From assembly GCF_026274175.1 (NCBI RefSeq), contig NZ_JAPHNL010000259.1, forward strand, positions 1-47,667: a stretch of DNA of 47,667 bases, given 5' to 3'. The position numbers and the translations under genes are program-made. Numbering within the stretch: the first letter of the stretch is position 1; every line of letters starts with the position of its first letter. The DNA is from Streptomyces beihaiensis (GTDB lineage Bacteria; Actinomycetota; Actinomycetes; Streptomycetales; Streptomycetaceae). Positions 6,986 to 15,136 of this stretch are shown piece by piece. The notes beneath the pieces were generated by a model. The model did not search any database, was not told where the DNA came from, and worked only from the letters and a program-made list of their open reading frames with translations.

Positions 6986-7842
6986 TTCTGCTCCTCGTGC
7001 CAGACCTGGACGGCCGACTGGTACTGCTTCTCGTCGCCGCCGGGGGGCAGGAACCGCTCGGCGAACTCGGACCAGGGCGTGGTCGCGTACATCTTCTGGA
7101 ACGCCTCGTCCCGGTCGTAGTCGGGCACACAGGACGTGAAGTGCGCGCCGTTCGGCGTCTCGACGACCCCCGTCACCGCGTGCCGCTTGATGAGCAGGGA
7201 CTGCGGGACGCTCCCCTCGAAGCTCTCGACGACCCGCTCGCACGACACGTACGCCGTGTCGGCCGCCTCGCAGAACAGGTCGTCGAAGTACGGGTCCGGG
7301 CCCAGGTACTGGCCGTTGCCCCGGCGGTCCGCGCGGTTGACGTGCACCAGCGCCGCGTCCATGCGCAACGCCGGCATGGCGACGAACATCTCCGCGTCCT
7401 CGTACGGCGACGTGACCGTCCGCAGACCCGGGTTGACGCGCATGACGTCCGAGCCGATGCCCGCGCGGACCGGCAGGAACGGCAGCCGGTTCGCCGCCGC
7501 GTGCAGCCCCCACATGAACATGGCCTCGTCGACCTCCATGAGCTCGAACGCGCCCCGCTGGCGCGCCGCCCGGAAGTTCGGCTCCAGCGGGATCGAGTCG
7601 AGCGTCGCGAACGCGGCGACCAGCTTGCGGATCTTCCCCGCCGCCGCCAGCATCCCCACGTCGGGACCGCCGTACGAGACGACCGTCAGGTCCGAGATGT
7701 CGCTGCGCAGCAATGCCCGTACGAGCGCCATGGGTTTGCGGCGAGAGCCCCAACCGCCGATGCCGAGGGTCATGCCGCTGCGCAGGCACGCCACGGCCTC
7801 CTCGGGTGTCAGCAGCTTGTCCGCCGTGTTGCTCGTGGTCAC
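6982..7842 (-). CDS. ipdA: CoA-transferase-family subunit alpha, IpdA-like (ring C hydrolase)
   Basis: 286 residues from GTG 7842, which overlaps the echA20 stop (GTGA) and has AGGAGGAC a few bases upstream. The fold marker GMTLGIGGWGSRRKPMALVR is near residues 23-42, with VVSYGGPDVGML after it. A glutamate cluster (Glu100, Glu103, Glu106) falls where the catalytic Glu of the mycobacterial enzyme is reported (about residue 105); which one is equivalent needs an alignment. It pairs with the next gene, IpdB, as an alpha/beta hydrolytic enzyme that opens the remaining cyclohexenone ring of the steroid nucleus. The C-terminal part (FTSCVPDYDRDEAFQKMY) resembles glutaconate CoA-transferase alpha chains, the family from which IpdA is thought to derive. 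Confidence 0.85.
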   Translation of the reverse strand: MTTSNTADKLLTPEEAVACLRSGMTLGIGGWGSRRKPMALVRALLRSDISDLTVVSYGGPDVGMLAAAGKIRKLVAAFATLDSIPLEPNFRAARQRGAFELMEVDEAMFMWGLHAAANRLPFLPVRAGIGSDVMRVNPGLRTVTSPYEDAEMFVAMPALRMDAALVHVNRADRRGNGQYLGPDPYFDDLFCEAADTAYVSCERVVESFEGSVPQSLLIKRHAVTGVVETPNGAHFTSCVPDYDRDEAFQKMYATTPWSEFAERFLPPGGDEKQYQSAVQVWHEEQK

Positions 7843-8606
7843 TTGTCCTCCTGCGCGAATGTGTCGCGGACCCGGTCGGCGACCCCGCTGAGGTTCGCCT
7901 CGAACGTGAAGCCCTGCTCGAAGCGGTAGCTGCGGTGCACGTCCACCGGGTCGATGCCGTTGAGCGCGGCCTTGGCCAGACGCAGCAGGTAACCGTCCTT
8001 GCGGGCGATCTCCCGGGCCAGCTCCAGGGCCGCCGCGCGCAGCCGGGGCCGGGGCACGACCTGCCACACCGAGCCGTGCGCACGCAACTCGGCGGCGGTG
8101 GCCGTGCGCGAGGTGTAGAAGAGCGCGCGCATGAGGTGCTGCGGCACCAGACGGGACAGGTGCGTGGCCGCGCCGAGCGCGCCCCGGTCCAGCTCCGGCA
8201 GGCCGAACGTCGCGTCGTCGCTCGCCACGATCGCGTCAGCGTTCCCCACGAGCCCGACGCCGCCGCCCAGACAGAACCCGCCGACTGCGGCGATCACCGG
8301 GACCTCGCAGCGGTACACCGCCGAAAACGCCTCGTAGCAGCCTCGGTTGGCGCCCAGCAACGTGGAGCGGCCACCCGCTCCGCTCGCCGCCTCGCGCTGC
8401 ATCTCCTTGATGTCCACCCCCGCGCTGAACCCGCGGCAGCCGTCGGCCGCGCACAGCACGACACAGCGCACGCCCGGGGCCCGGCCCGCGGCGAGTATCG
8501 CGTCCGCCACGTCGTACCAGCCCTGCACCGGCAGCGCGTTGACCGGAGGGAAGTCCATCGTGACGACGGAGATCCCCTTTTCGGGTGAGGAGGTGGAGAC
8601 ACCCAT
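7839..8606 (-). CDS. echA20: Enoyl-CoA hydratase/isomerase family ring D hydrolase, EchA20-like
   Basis: A 255-residue crotonase-fold protein starting MGVSTSSPEKGISVVTMDFP. The two oxyanion-hole segments are CRGFSAGVDIKEM near residues 57-69 and GGFCLGGGVGLVGNADAI near 108-125. The mycobacterial counterpart EchA20 hydrolyses ring D of the bicyclic dienone CoA ester to give COCHEA-CoA, the IpdAB substrate. It leads a tightly coupled leftward operon with ipdA, ipdB and ipdC. Its start is divergent from an SDR gene at 8695, and the 88-bp gap holds the second operator copy (8627-8642). Other crotonase functions (hydratase, isomerase) are possible on sequence alone; operon order is the main reason for the specific call. 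Confidence 0.85.
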   Translation of the reverse strand: MGVSTSSPEKGISVVTMDFPPVNALPVQGWYDVADAILAAGRAPGVRCVVLCAADGCRGFSAGVDIKEMQREAASGAGGRSTLLGANRGCYEAFSAVYRCEVPVIAAVGGFCLGGGVGLVGNADAIVASDDATFGLPELDRGALGAATHLSRLVPQHLMRALFYTSRTATAAELRAHGSVWQVVPRPRLRAAALELAREIARKDGYLLRLAKAALNGIDPVDVHRSYRFEQGFTFEANLSGVADRVRDTFAQEDK

Positions 8607-8626
8607 GGCGTTCAGCTACCTTTCCA

Positions 8627-8642
8627 CCTAACGTTTGTTTGG
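8627..8642. promoter_or_regulatory. Candidate TetR (KstR2-type) operator, copy 2
   Basis: CCTAAC-GTTT-GTTTGG lies between echA20 (start 8606, leftward) and the SDR gene (start 8695, rightward). Both 6-bp half-sites and the 4-bp spacing equal those at 2250-2265, while the spacers differ (AAGT and GTTT), the pattern expected of a true operator rather than a duplicated stretch. Confidence 0.65.
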
Positions 8643-8694
8643 TACATCGACGACGGTAGCAGGCACGACCGACAGGCGGAACGGGGCGAGCGGG

Positions 8695-9558
8695 ATGAAC
8701 AGGATGAGCGGCGGGACAGATCTGAACGGCCGGGTCGTGGTGGTCACGGGCGGGACGAGAGGAGTGGGCGCGGGCATCGTGGACGCGTTCGCACGGACGG
8801 GCGCGCGAGTGGTGGTGTGCGCCCGCAGACCGCCCAAGGCACCGCTGCCCGGCTGCGAGTTCGTTCCGGTCGACCTGCGCGACGCGGATGCCGTCCGGGA
8901 GATGTTCGCGAGACTCGACCGGGTCGACGTGCTGGTGAACAACGCGGGCGGCACCCCGTACCGGCGCCTGGACGAGGCGGACGCGCGGCGGCACGCCCGC
9001 GTGCTCGAACTCAACCTGACAGCACCGCTGACCGCGTCGCTCGCCGCCCGCGAGCAGCTCGCCGCGGCGGGCGGCAGCGTGGTGATGATCGGCAGCGTCA
9101 GCGGCACCCGCCCCTCGCCGGGCAGCGCGGCCTATGGGGCGGCCAAGGCGGGCCTGGAGAACCTGGCCCGGTCCATGGCCGTCGAGTGGGCCCCTCACAT
9201 ACGCGTGAACACGCTCGTGCTCGGCATGGTCCGCACCGAACTCGCCGCCCTGCACTACGGGGACGAGGACGGCGTGGCCGCCGTCGGCGCCACCGTGCCG
9301 ATCGGCCGCCTCGCTGAGCCGCACGAAGTAGGAGAGGCAGCCGTGTTCCTGGCATCGGACGCGGCCTCATACATCACCGGGGCCAGCCTGCTCGTGCACG
9401 GCGGGGGAGAGGCCCCCGCGTTCCTGGCGGCGGCGACGGTCAACAAGGACGACAAGACCAGCAACGTCCACGACGGCGGGACACCGACACCGAGACCGGG
9501 GAGACCGGGGAGACCGACGAGACCGACGAGACCGACAAGGGCGAGCAAGGGCGAGTAA
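8695..9558 (+). CDS. Short-chain dehydrogenase (Rv3549c-like) with repetitive C-terminal tail
   Basis: 287 residues from ATG 8695 (a second ATG lies at 8704). The cofactor loop is VVVTGGTRGVGAG near residues 12-24, then NNAGG and the Ser/Tyr/Lys triad in MIGSVSG and AAYGAAKAG. The SDR fold ends near residue 245 (ASLLVHGGGEAPAF). A charged, repetitive tail of about 40 residues follows, rich in RPGRP and RPTRP units, encoded by 9-bp-like repeats of GAGACCGGG/GAGACCGAC (about 9490-9540). In mycobacteria two SDR genes (Rv3549c, Rv3548c) sit divergent from echA20, as here, and belong to the KstR2 regulon; their exact reaction is unknown. The tail is absent from typical SDRs and may be a recent read-through or repeat expansion. 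Confidence 0.82.
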   Translation: MNRMSGGTDLNGRVVVVTGGTRGVGAGIVDAFARTGARVVVCARRPPKAPLPGCEFVPVDLRDADAVREMFARLDRVDVLVNNAGGTPYRRLDEADARRHARVLELNLTAPLTASLAAREQLAAAGGSVVMIGSVSGTRPSPGSAAYGAAKAGLENLARSMAVEWAPHIRVNTLVLGMVRTELAALHYGDEDGVAAVGATVPIGRLAEPHEVGEAAVFLASDAASYITGASLLVHGGGEAPAFLAAATVNKDDKTSNVHDGGTPTPRPGRPGRPTRPTRPTRASKGE

Positions 9559-9579
9559 GCGCGAGCGAGGGGAGACGAG

Positions 9580-10512
9580 ATGAGGCACAGCAAGGAGAGC
9601 GGAGGGCTCTGCGCGGGGCGGGTCGTCGCCGTGACCGGGGCGGGGCGCGGCCTCGGGCGCGCGCACGCGCTCGCATTCGCGGCCGAAGGGGCGAAGATCG
9701 TCGTCAACGACCTGGGCGTGGGGCTCGACGGCACCCCCGCCCCCGACAGCCCCGCCGCCCAAGTGGCCCAGGAGATAAGGAGCCTGGGCGGCGACGCCGT
9801 GGCCCACGGCGGCGACGTGGCGACCGAACGGGGCGCGGCCTCCCTCGTCGCCACGGCCGTCACCACCTTCGGCCGCCTCGACACCTTGGTCAACAACGCC
9901 GGATTCCTGCGCGACCGGATGCTGGTGAATCTCGACGAGGACGACTGGGACGCCGTCATGAGGGTCCACCTCAAAGGCCACTTCCTGCCGCTCAAGCACG
10001 CGGCCGTGCACTGGCGTGCCGAGACCAAGGCGGGCCGCACCCCGGTGGCCCGTGTCGTCAACACCTCCTCCGGAGCGGGCCTACTGGGCTCGGTCGGCCA
10101 GGGCAACTACAGCGCGGCCAAGGCCGGCATCCTCGGCCTGACCCTGGTCGCCGCGGCGGAGCTCGGGCGCTACGGGGTCCAGGTCAACGCCATCGCACCG
10201 GCCGCCAGGACCCGCATGACCGAAGCCGCCTTCGCCACCACCATGGCCGCCCCCGCCGACGGCGGCTTCGACGCGATGGCCCCGGAGAACGTCTCACCGC
10301 TCGTCGTCTGGCTCGGCTCCGGCGCCCCGAGCGACGGCGTGAGCGGCAGAGTCTTCGAGACCGAAGGCGGCCGGATCACCGTCATGGACGGCTGGCGGGC
10401 AGGGCCCGGCATCGACAAGGGGCAGCGGTGGACGCCCGCTCAGGCGGGCAGGGCGGCCCGCGAACTCCTCACACGGGCCGAACCGCCCGGCCCCGTGTAC
10501 GGCGCGTCATGA
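9580..10512 (+). CDS. Short-chain dehydrogenase (Rv3548c-like)
   Basis: A 310-residue SDR, preceded by a good ribosome site (GAGGGGAG, about 9567-9574) 21 bp after the previous SDR. The cofactor loop VAVTGAGRGLGRAHALAFA is near residues 17-35; NDLGVGLDG resembles the NAD-binding second strand of hydroxyacyl-CoA dehydrogenase-type SDRs; the catalytic residues are in TSSGAGLLGSVGQGNYSAAKAG. The extra C-terminal segment after residue 245 (PLVVWLGSGAPSDGVSGRVFE, then GPGIDKGQRW) is characteristic of this subfamily, close to the dehydrogenase unit of peroxisomal-type multifunctional beta-oxidation proteins. A role as 3-hydroxyacyl-CoA dehydrogenase in the steroid pathway is reasonable inference. 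It converges on the next gene with 8 bp between stops and no room for a terminator. Confidence 0.82.
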   Translation: MRHSKESGGLCAGRVVAVTGAGRGLGRAHALAFAAEGAKIVVNDLGVGLDGTPAPDSPAAQVAQEIRSLGGDAVAHGGDVATERGAASLVATAVTTFGRLDTLVNNAGFLRDRMLVNLDEDDWDAVMRVHLKGHFLPLKHAAVHWRAETKAGRTPVARVVNTSSGAGLLGSVGQGNYSAAKAGILGLTLVAAAELGRYGVQVNAIAPAARTRMTEAAFATTMAAPADGGFDAMAPENVSPLVVWLGSGAPSDGVSGRVFETEGGRITVMDGWRAGPGIDKGQRWTPAQAGRAARELLTRAEPPGPVYGAS

Positions 10513-10520
10513 CCGCGGCC

Positions 10521-11417
10521 TCACGTGTCGCACTCCATGACCGTCCGGCACAGCGAACACCGCGCGCGCACCCGGCCCCGCACCGGAACCCTGATCCGCT
10601 GGTGGCACGTCGGACAGGGGAAGGCCACCCGCAGCCCGCCGGAACCGTCCGGGGAGAAGGCGTACGGGCCGCCGGGCGCCGGGCCGCGCGCGCCGTGATC
10701 GCGTGCGTAGCGGCGGTCCTTCGCGTAGCGTCGCCGCCCCGCCCAGCCGGCCGCCGCCAGCGGCGGCTGCCGCTCGTCCTGGCGCGCCTGCGCCAGGCCC
10801 TGCGTGTACGCCGTGTACGCCTGCGGACTGGTGAACCACGTCTCCGGAGCCTCGCCGAACGCCAGCGACCGCTTCGCGAGCACGTAGCCGAACTCCTCCG
10901 GCGTCAGATAGCCGAGCTTCTGCGACGAGGCGGAGTCCTCCCGGTAGGCGTCGAGCAGCAGCCATCCCGCGCCCAGGTACGTCGCCGCGACATCGGTGAG
11001 GATCTCGTTGTCCCGCGTCCCCGGGAACGAAAGATCGAGACGGTGCAGATACACATGCATGATCTCGTGGGCGAGCGCCGCCCCGATGTCCCTGCGATGT
11101 GTGCGGAAGCGGTCGTTCAGCTCGATGAAGTACTCCGGGCCCGCCGCCAGCTCCACACTCGCCGCGTGCTGCATCTCGCGGAAACTCACGATCATCCGCG
11201 CGTCCGGCAGCCGGTAGTGCCGCACCAGCTCGTGCGCCACCCGCTGGGCACCCAGATAGAGATCGTCCTGATCGCAGAAGGCCACGTCGACCGGGGCGAC
11301 ACTGGGGGCGAACGAGTGCAGGCTGTCGTACGACAGACGCTTGTACAGCGCGGTGACCGCCGACCGTACGGTCTCCAGGTGCGGATATCCGTGCACCACC
11401 GGTCCGCCGTTCGCCAC
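10521..11417 (-). CDS. Putative zinc metallopeptidase with C-terminal zinc ribbon, conserved hypothetical
   Basis: 298 residues from GTG 11417. I do not recognise a named family. The central part has ALAHEIMHVYLHRLDLSF (HExxH zinc site, near residues 116-120), followed by TRDNEILTDVAATYLGAGWL, where a Glu or Asp could be the third ligand. The last 40 residues contain two CxxC pairs (CPTCHQ and CSLC) about 20 residues apart, a likely zinc ribbon. No signal peptide or membrane segment is seen, so it is probably cytoplasmic. It stands alone, facing the steroid island on one side and the GH101 gene on the other; a TACTCT box about 70 bp upstream could be its -10. A peptidase activity is suggested only by the zinc site. 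Confidence 0.65.
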   Translation of the reverse strand: MANGGPVVHGYPHLETVRSAVTALYKRLSYDSLHSFAPSVAPVDVAFCDQDDLYLGAQRVAHELVRHYRLPDARMIVSFREMQHAASVELAAGPEYFIELNDRFRTHRRDIGAALAHEIMHVYLHRLDLSFPGTRDNEILTDVAATYLGAGWLLLDAYREDSASSQKLGYLTPEEFGYVLAKRSLAFGEAPETWFTSPQAYTAYTQGLAQARQDERQPPLAAAGWAGRRRYAKDRRYARDHGARGPAPGGPYAFSPDGSGGLRVAFPCPTCHQRIRVPVRGRVRARCSLCRTVMECDT

Positions 11418-11799
11418 GCACGCACCCCCTGCCGCAGCCGGGCCGTGTTCCTTCGGGGCAGGCCCCCGGACCCGGCGTCTTCAGAGTACGGCGCCCGCAC
11501 GCAGGCGAACACCGCCGCAACACCGCACGACGGCGCACACGGCCCCGCCCGACCGGTCCCGCGAGGAATCGGCGCGGCCGGGCGCGGCCGTCCGTACTCC
11601 TCCAGCGCACCGGCTCCGCCGACCGTCACACGCGGCAGGCGGCAGCTGCCCGGCCACGGCCACCGCCCGCGGCGGGCGACGCCATTAATCCAACACCTGC
11701 CTCCGCTTTGTCCATGGGCGCACACGCCATGGCCGACGCATCGTGATCGGCGCGCCGAGCCACCGCCAGAACAGAACCCGCCGTGAGAAGGAGCGTGCC
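11418..11799. other. Intergenic region between the metallopeptidase and GH101 genes
   Basis: These 382 bp separate divergent genes. Nearest GH101 they contain the shared regulatory element at 11690-11717, a short AT-containing stretch (ATTAAT, 11685-11690) that is rare in this DNA, and the GH101 ribosome site AGAAGGAG (11786-11793). I see no credible small gene in the rest. Confidence 0.6.
11690..11717 (+). promoter_or_regulatory. Shared GH101/GH35 promoter element, copy 1
   Basis: CCAACACC (11690-11697), then one base, GCC, four bases and CTTTGTCCATGG (11706-11717), ending 82 bp before the GH101 start. The same parts in the same order and orientation precede the GH35 gene (16961-16987, minus strand), ending 78 bp before its start. 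A binding site for the AraC protein at 17027-17914 is the simplest reading, but a shared promoter is also possible. Confidence 0.7.
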
Positions 11800-14700
11800 G
11801 TGCAGCCCACACGCCAGCCGTCGCACCAGCCGGACGAGCCGAAGCAGCCGGACCCGGACGAGACAGGGCACCGGCCGGGCCCCAGCCGAAGAGCGGTCGT
11901 CGCCGCCACAGCCGCCGCCGGAGCGAGCGCCGCACTCGGCGGCCTGACCGGCCCCGCACAGGCCGCCACACCCGCCACACCCGCCACCCTCGGCACCGCC
12001 CGGATCAGCTCCCCGGAACTCGACGTCCGCGTCCACCCCGCCTTCCCGGCCGTCGTCTCCTACACCGACCGGGCCACCGGCGCCGTGCTGCACGCCCAGC
12101 CCGACCCGGTCACCACCCTCCTCGTCGACGGCACCGAGCACACCCCGGAGGTCACCTCGACGATCGGCTCCGACCGCGCCGACTACCGCCTCACCCTCAC
12201 CGGCGGCACCACCATCGACGTCCGCATCGGCGTCGAAGGACACCGCGTCGACTGGCGCGTCACCGACATCACCGACACCGACGCGCTGCGCGTCGGCACC
12301 CTGGAGATCCCCGGCCTCGCCCTGCTCTCCGTCCGCAGCGACCAGCCCGGCGCCACCCTGCTCGCCGCCCGCCTCCAACTCGACAAGGCCAAGAGCGGCG
12401 ACACCCTCGTCACCCCGACCGCCGACAGCACCCCGGTGGCCCGCACCGGCTGCGCGTACGCCGTCGTCGCCCACGACGGACTCGGCGGCGCCGTGGAGAC
12501 CAACACCGTCTACGACAAGCCCTCCGGCAGCGACGGCACCACCTGGGAGAACGGCCGCCTGTGGCACGACGTCGTGCGAGCCGCCGACCACACCGCCGCC
12601 CGCCTCACCCCCGGGCAGTGGACCCACCGCGCCGCCACCTCACCGGTCGACGCCACCGAACCCCTCCCGTACGCCGCGGTCATCGTCACCGGCGACCGCA
12701 ACGGCGACGGCACCGTCGACTGGCAGGACGCCGCCATAGCCTTCCGCGACATCGCCGTCACCCCCCTCGGCGCCGACGAACAGCACCTGCGCGTCGTCCC
12801 GCACATCCCGTTCAACTTCGCCTCCCAGGCCACCAACCCCTTCCTCGCCACCCTCGACAACGTCAAGCGCATCCACCTCGCCACCGACGGCCTGCGCCAA
12901 TACACCCTCCTCAAGGGCTACCAGTCCGAGGGCCACGACTCCGCCCACCCGGACTACGCAGGGAACTACAACACGCGCGCGGGCGGCCTCGACGACCTCA
13001 ACACCCTCGTGCGCGAAGGCAGCAAGTGGAACAGCGACTTCGCCGTCCACGTCAACGCGACCGAGGCATACCCCGTCGCCCACGCCTTCTCCGAGACCCT
13101 CGTCGACAAGACGAACAGGCAATGGGACTGGCTCGACCAGAGCTACCGCATCGACCAGCGCCGCGACCTCGTCTCCGGCGACATCATCAAACGCTTCGCA
13201 GACCTGCGCCACGACGCCGACCCCGCACTCGACTCCATCTACGTCGACGTGTTCCGCGAATCCGGCTGGACCTCCGACCGCCTCCAGCGCGCCCTGCGCG
13301 ACCAGGGCTGGCACGTGGCCTCCGAATGGGCACACGGACTGGAACGCTCCTCCCTGTGGTCGCACTGGGCCACGGAGACCGACTACGGCCCCGACACCTC
13401 ACGCGGCATCAACTCCCGCCTGGTCCGCTTCATCCGCCACCACCAAAAGGACGTCTTCGCTGACAAATGGCCCCTGTTGGGCACCGCCCGCATGGGCAAC
13501 TTCGAAGGCTGGCGCGGCAAAACCGACTGGACCACCTTCTACCGGCTCATCTGGACCCACTCCCTGCCCGCCAAATACCTCCAGGCCCAACCCATCAGGA
13601 CATGGACCGAGCACGAGGTCACCTTCCTCGACCCGGCGCACACCACCGTCAGTGACGCCACCGGCGCCCGCCGCATCACCACCGACGACCGCCTCGTCTA
13701 CGACGACGGCAGCTACCTGCTGCCCTGGGAGCCCCGCAGACCTACCGACCCCGACCGGCTCTACCACTACAACCCCAAGGGCGGCACCAGCACATGGCAC
13801 CTCCCGCGTGCGTGGGAGAGCCTGACCCGCACCGCCCTGTACCGGCTCACCGACCAGGGCCGCACCTTCGTCACGTACGTGCCCGTCAGCGCCGGCAAGG
13901 TCACCCTCAAGGCCGCCGGAGACCAGCCGTACGTCCTCTACAAGGACCGCGACGACCTCGACCGCGACCCCGACTGGGGCCAGGGCACACCACTGCGCGA
14001 CCCCGGATTCCACTCCGGCACCCTCGACGCCTGGCAGGTCACCGGGCCCGCCGGCGTCGAGCTCAGCGACCTCGGCGACCACGAACTCGTCATCGCCCCC
14101 GGTGCCGCGGCCACCGTCAGCCAGCGCCTGAGCCGCCTCGCCCCCGGCCGCTACGCCGCGTCCGTCCAGGTCGAGGTCGGCACCAAGGCGGGCGCGCGCC
14201 GCAAGGCGTCCCTGACGGTCCGCACCGCCGACGGCGTCACCGCCACCAACTGGACCGAGACCTCCACCGCGGTCAACTACGTCGCCGCCGACCGCAAGCA
14301 CGGCACCCGCTTCCAGCGGATGTTCACCTACTTCACGGTGCCCGAGGGCGGCGGCCCCGTCACTCTCGCCCTGACCGCCGAAGCCGGACCGGACCGTGTC
14401 CGCTTCGACAGTGTGCGCGTCGCCGCCACCGACCGCCCCGCACCACCCCGGGCCACCGTGGCCACCGAGGACTTCGAACACGTCCCGCAGGGCTGGGGCC
14501 CCTTCGTCAAGGGCGACGCGGGCGGCTCGACCGACCCGCGCACCCACATCGGCCAGCGCCACACCCCGTACACACAGCGCGGCTGGAACGGCAAGGCCAT
14601 CGACGACGTCATCGACGACGGGCAGTCCCTGAAGTCCCGCGGCGAGAACACCGGGCTCGTCTACCGCACCGTACCGCACACCGTCCGCTTCACCCCGGGC

Positions 14701-14955
14701 AAGCGCTACCAGGTCACCTTCCGCTACGAGAACGAGAAGGCCGCACAGTACGCCTGGGTGACCGGCGTCGACACCGGCGCCACCACCAAGGAACTCGACC
14801 GCAAGGACCTGCCGGTCGCCACCGCCCCGACCGCCCTCGCCTACACGTTCACCGCGCCGGGCAAGGGCGAGGCATGGGTGGGGCTGCGCAAGACCGGCGG
14901 CGACGGCACCGCCGAGTTCGCCCTGGACGCCTTCGAGGTGACCGAACTGGCCTGA
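11800..14955 (+). CDS. Secreted GH101 endo-alpha-N-acetylgalactosaminidase
   Basis: 1051 residues from GTG 11800, chosen for the AGAAGGAG site 7 bp upstream. A Tat signal follows an unusual Pro/Gln/Asp-rich leader: twin Arg30-Arg31 in SRRAVVAATAAAG, hydrophobic run, cleavage after AQA near residue 55. The body follows the GH101 layout: N-terminal beta domain, catalytic barrel, then beta-sandwich and C-terminal carbohydrate-binding-like modules (KAIDDVIDDGQSLKSRGENT, AWVGLRKTGG). By comparison with the Streptococcus pneumoniae enzyme, Asp483 in IYVDVFRESGW is the nucleophile and Glu509 in ASEWAHG the acid/base. The enzyme releases Gal-beta-1,3-GalNAc from Ser/Thr of mucin-type glycoproteins. 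A GH35 beta-galactosidase converges on it. It is shorter than streptococcal homologues and has no cell-wall anchor, so it is probably released. Confidence 0.92.
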   Translation: MQPTRQPSHQPDEPKQPDPDETGHRPGPSRRAVVAATAAAGASAALGGLTGPAQAATPATPATLGTARISSPELDVRVHPAFPAVVSYTDRATGAVLHAQPDPVTTLLVDGTEHTPEVTSTIGSDRADYRLTLTGGTTIDVRIGVEGHRVDWRVTDITDTDALRVGTLEIPGLALLSVRSDQPGATLLAARLQLDKAKSGDTLVTPTADSTPVARTGCAYAVVAHDGLGGAVETNTVYDKPSGSDGTTWENGRLWHDVVRAADHTAARLTPGQWTHRAATSPVDATEPLPYAAVIVTGDRNGDGTVDWQDAAIAFRDIAVTPLGADEQHLRVVPHIPFNFASQATNPFLATLDNVKRIHLATDGLRQYTLLKGYQSEGHDSAHPDYAGNYNTRAGGLDDLNTLVREGSKWNSDFAVHVNATEAYPVAHAFSETLVDKTNRQWDWLDQSYRIDQRRDLVSGDIIKRFADLRHDADPALDSIYVDVFRESGWTSDRLQRALRDQGWHVASEWAHGLERSSLWSHWATETDYGPDTSRGINSRLVRFIRHHQKDVFADKWPLLGTARMGNFEGWRGKTDWTTFYRLIWTHSLPAKYLQAQPIRTWTEHEVTFLDPAHTTVSDATGARRITTDDRLVYDDGSYLLPWEPRRPTDPDRLYHYNPKGGTSTWHLPRAWESLTRTALYRLTDQGRTFVTYVPVSAGKVTLKAAGDQPYVLYKDRDDLDRDPDWGQGTPLRDPGFHSGTLDAWQVTGPAGVELSDLGDHELVIAPGAAATVSQRLSRLAPGRYAASVQVEVGTKAGARRKASLTVRTADGVTATNWTETSTAVNYVAADRKHGTRFQRMFTYFTVPEGGGPVTLALTAEAGPDRVRFDSVRVAATDRPAPPRATVATEDFEHVPQGWGPFVKGDAGGSTDPRTHIGQRHTPYTQRGWNGKAIDDVIDDGQSLKSRGENTGLVYRTVPHTVRFTPGKRYQVTFRYENEKAAQYAWVTGVDTGATTKELDRKDLPVATAPTALAYTFTAPGKGEAWVGLRKTGGDGTAEFALDAFEVTELA

Positions 14956-15136
14956 CAGCGGCCCCCACGCCCGTCGCCACCCGCCGCCTCGCCTCAGCCC
15001 GCAGCCCCAGAGGGCAGGGCGGGGCAAGGCGGCACCCCGGCGCGGGCGAGCGCTCGGGCCGGACCCGGCTCGTCGCGGCCCGTCGCGGCGTGCGACCGAC
15101 CCGGCGCCGCGCGAGCGCACCCCCGCCCCCGCGCGG

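Noticed and set aside
10507-11610. Long minus-strand frame of 367 codons overlapping the metallopeptidase
   Set aside because: Low-complexity Arg/Gly/Ala composition in the wrong frame; the HExxH protein in the overlapping frame has real motifs.
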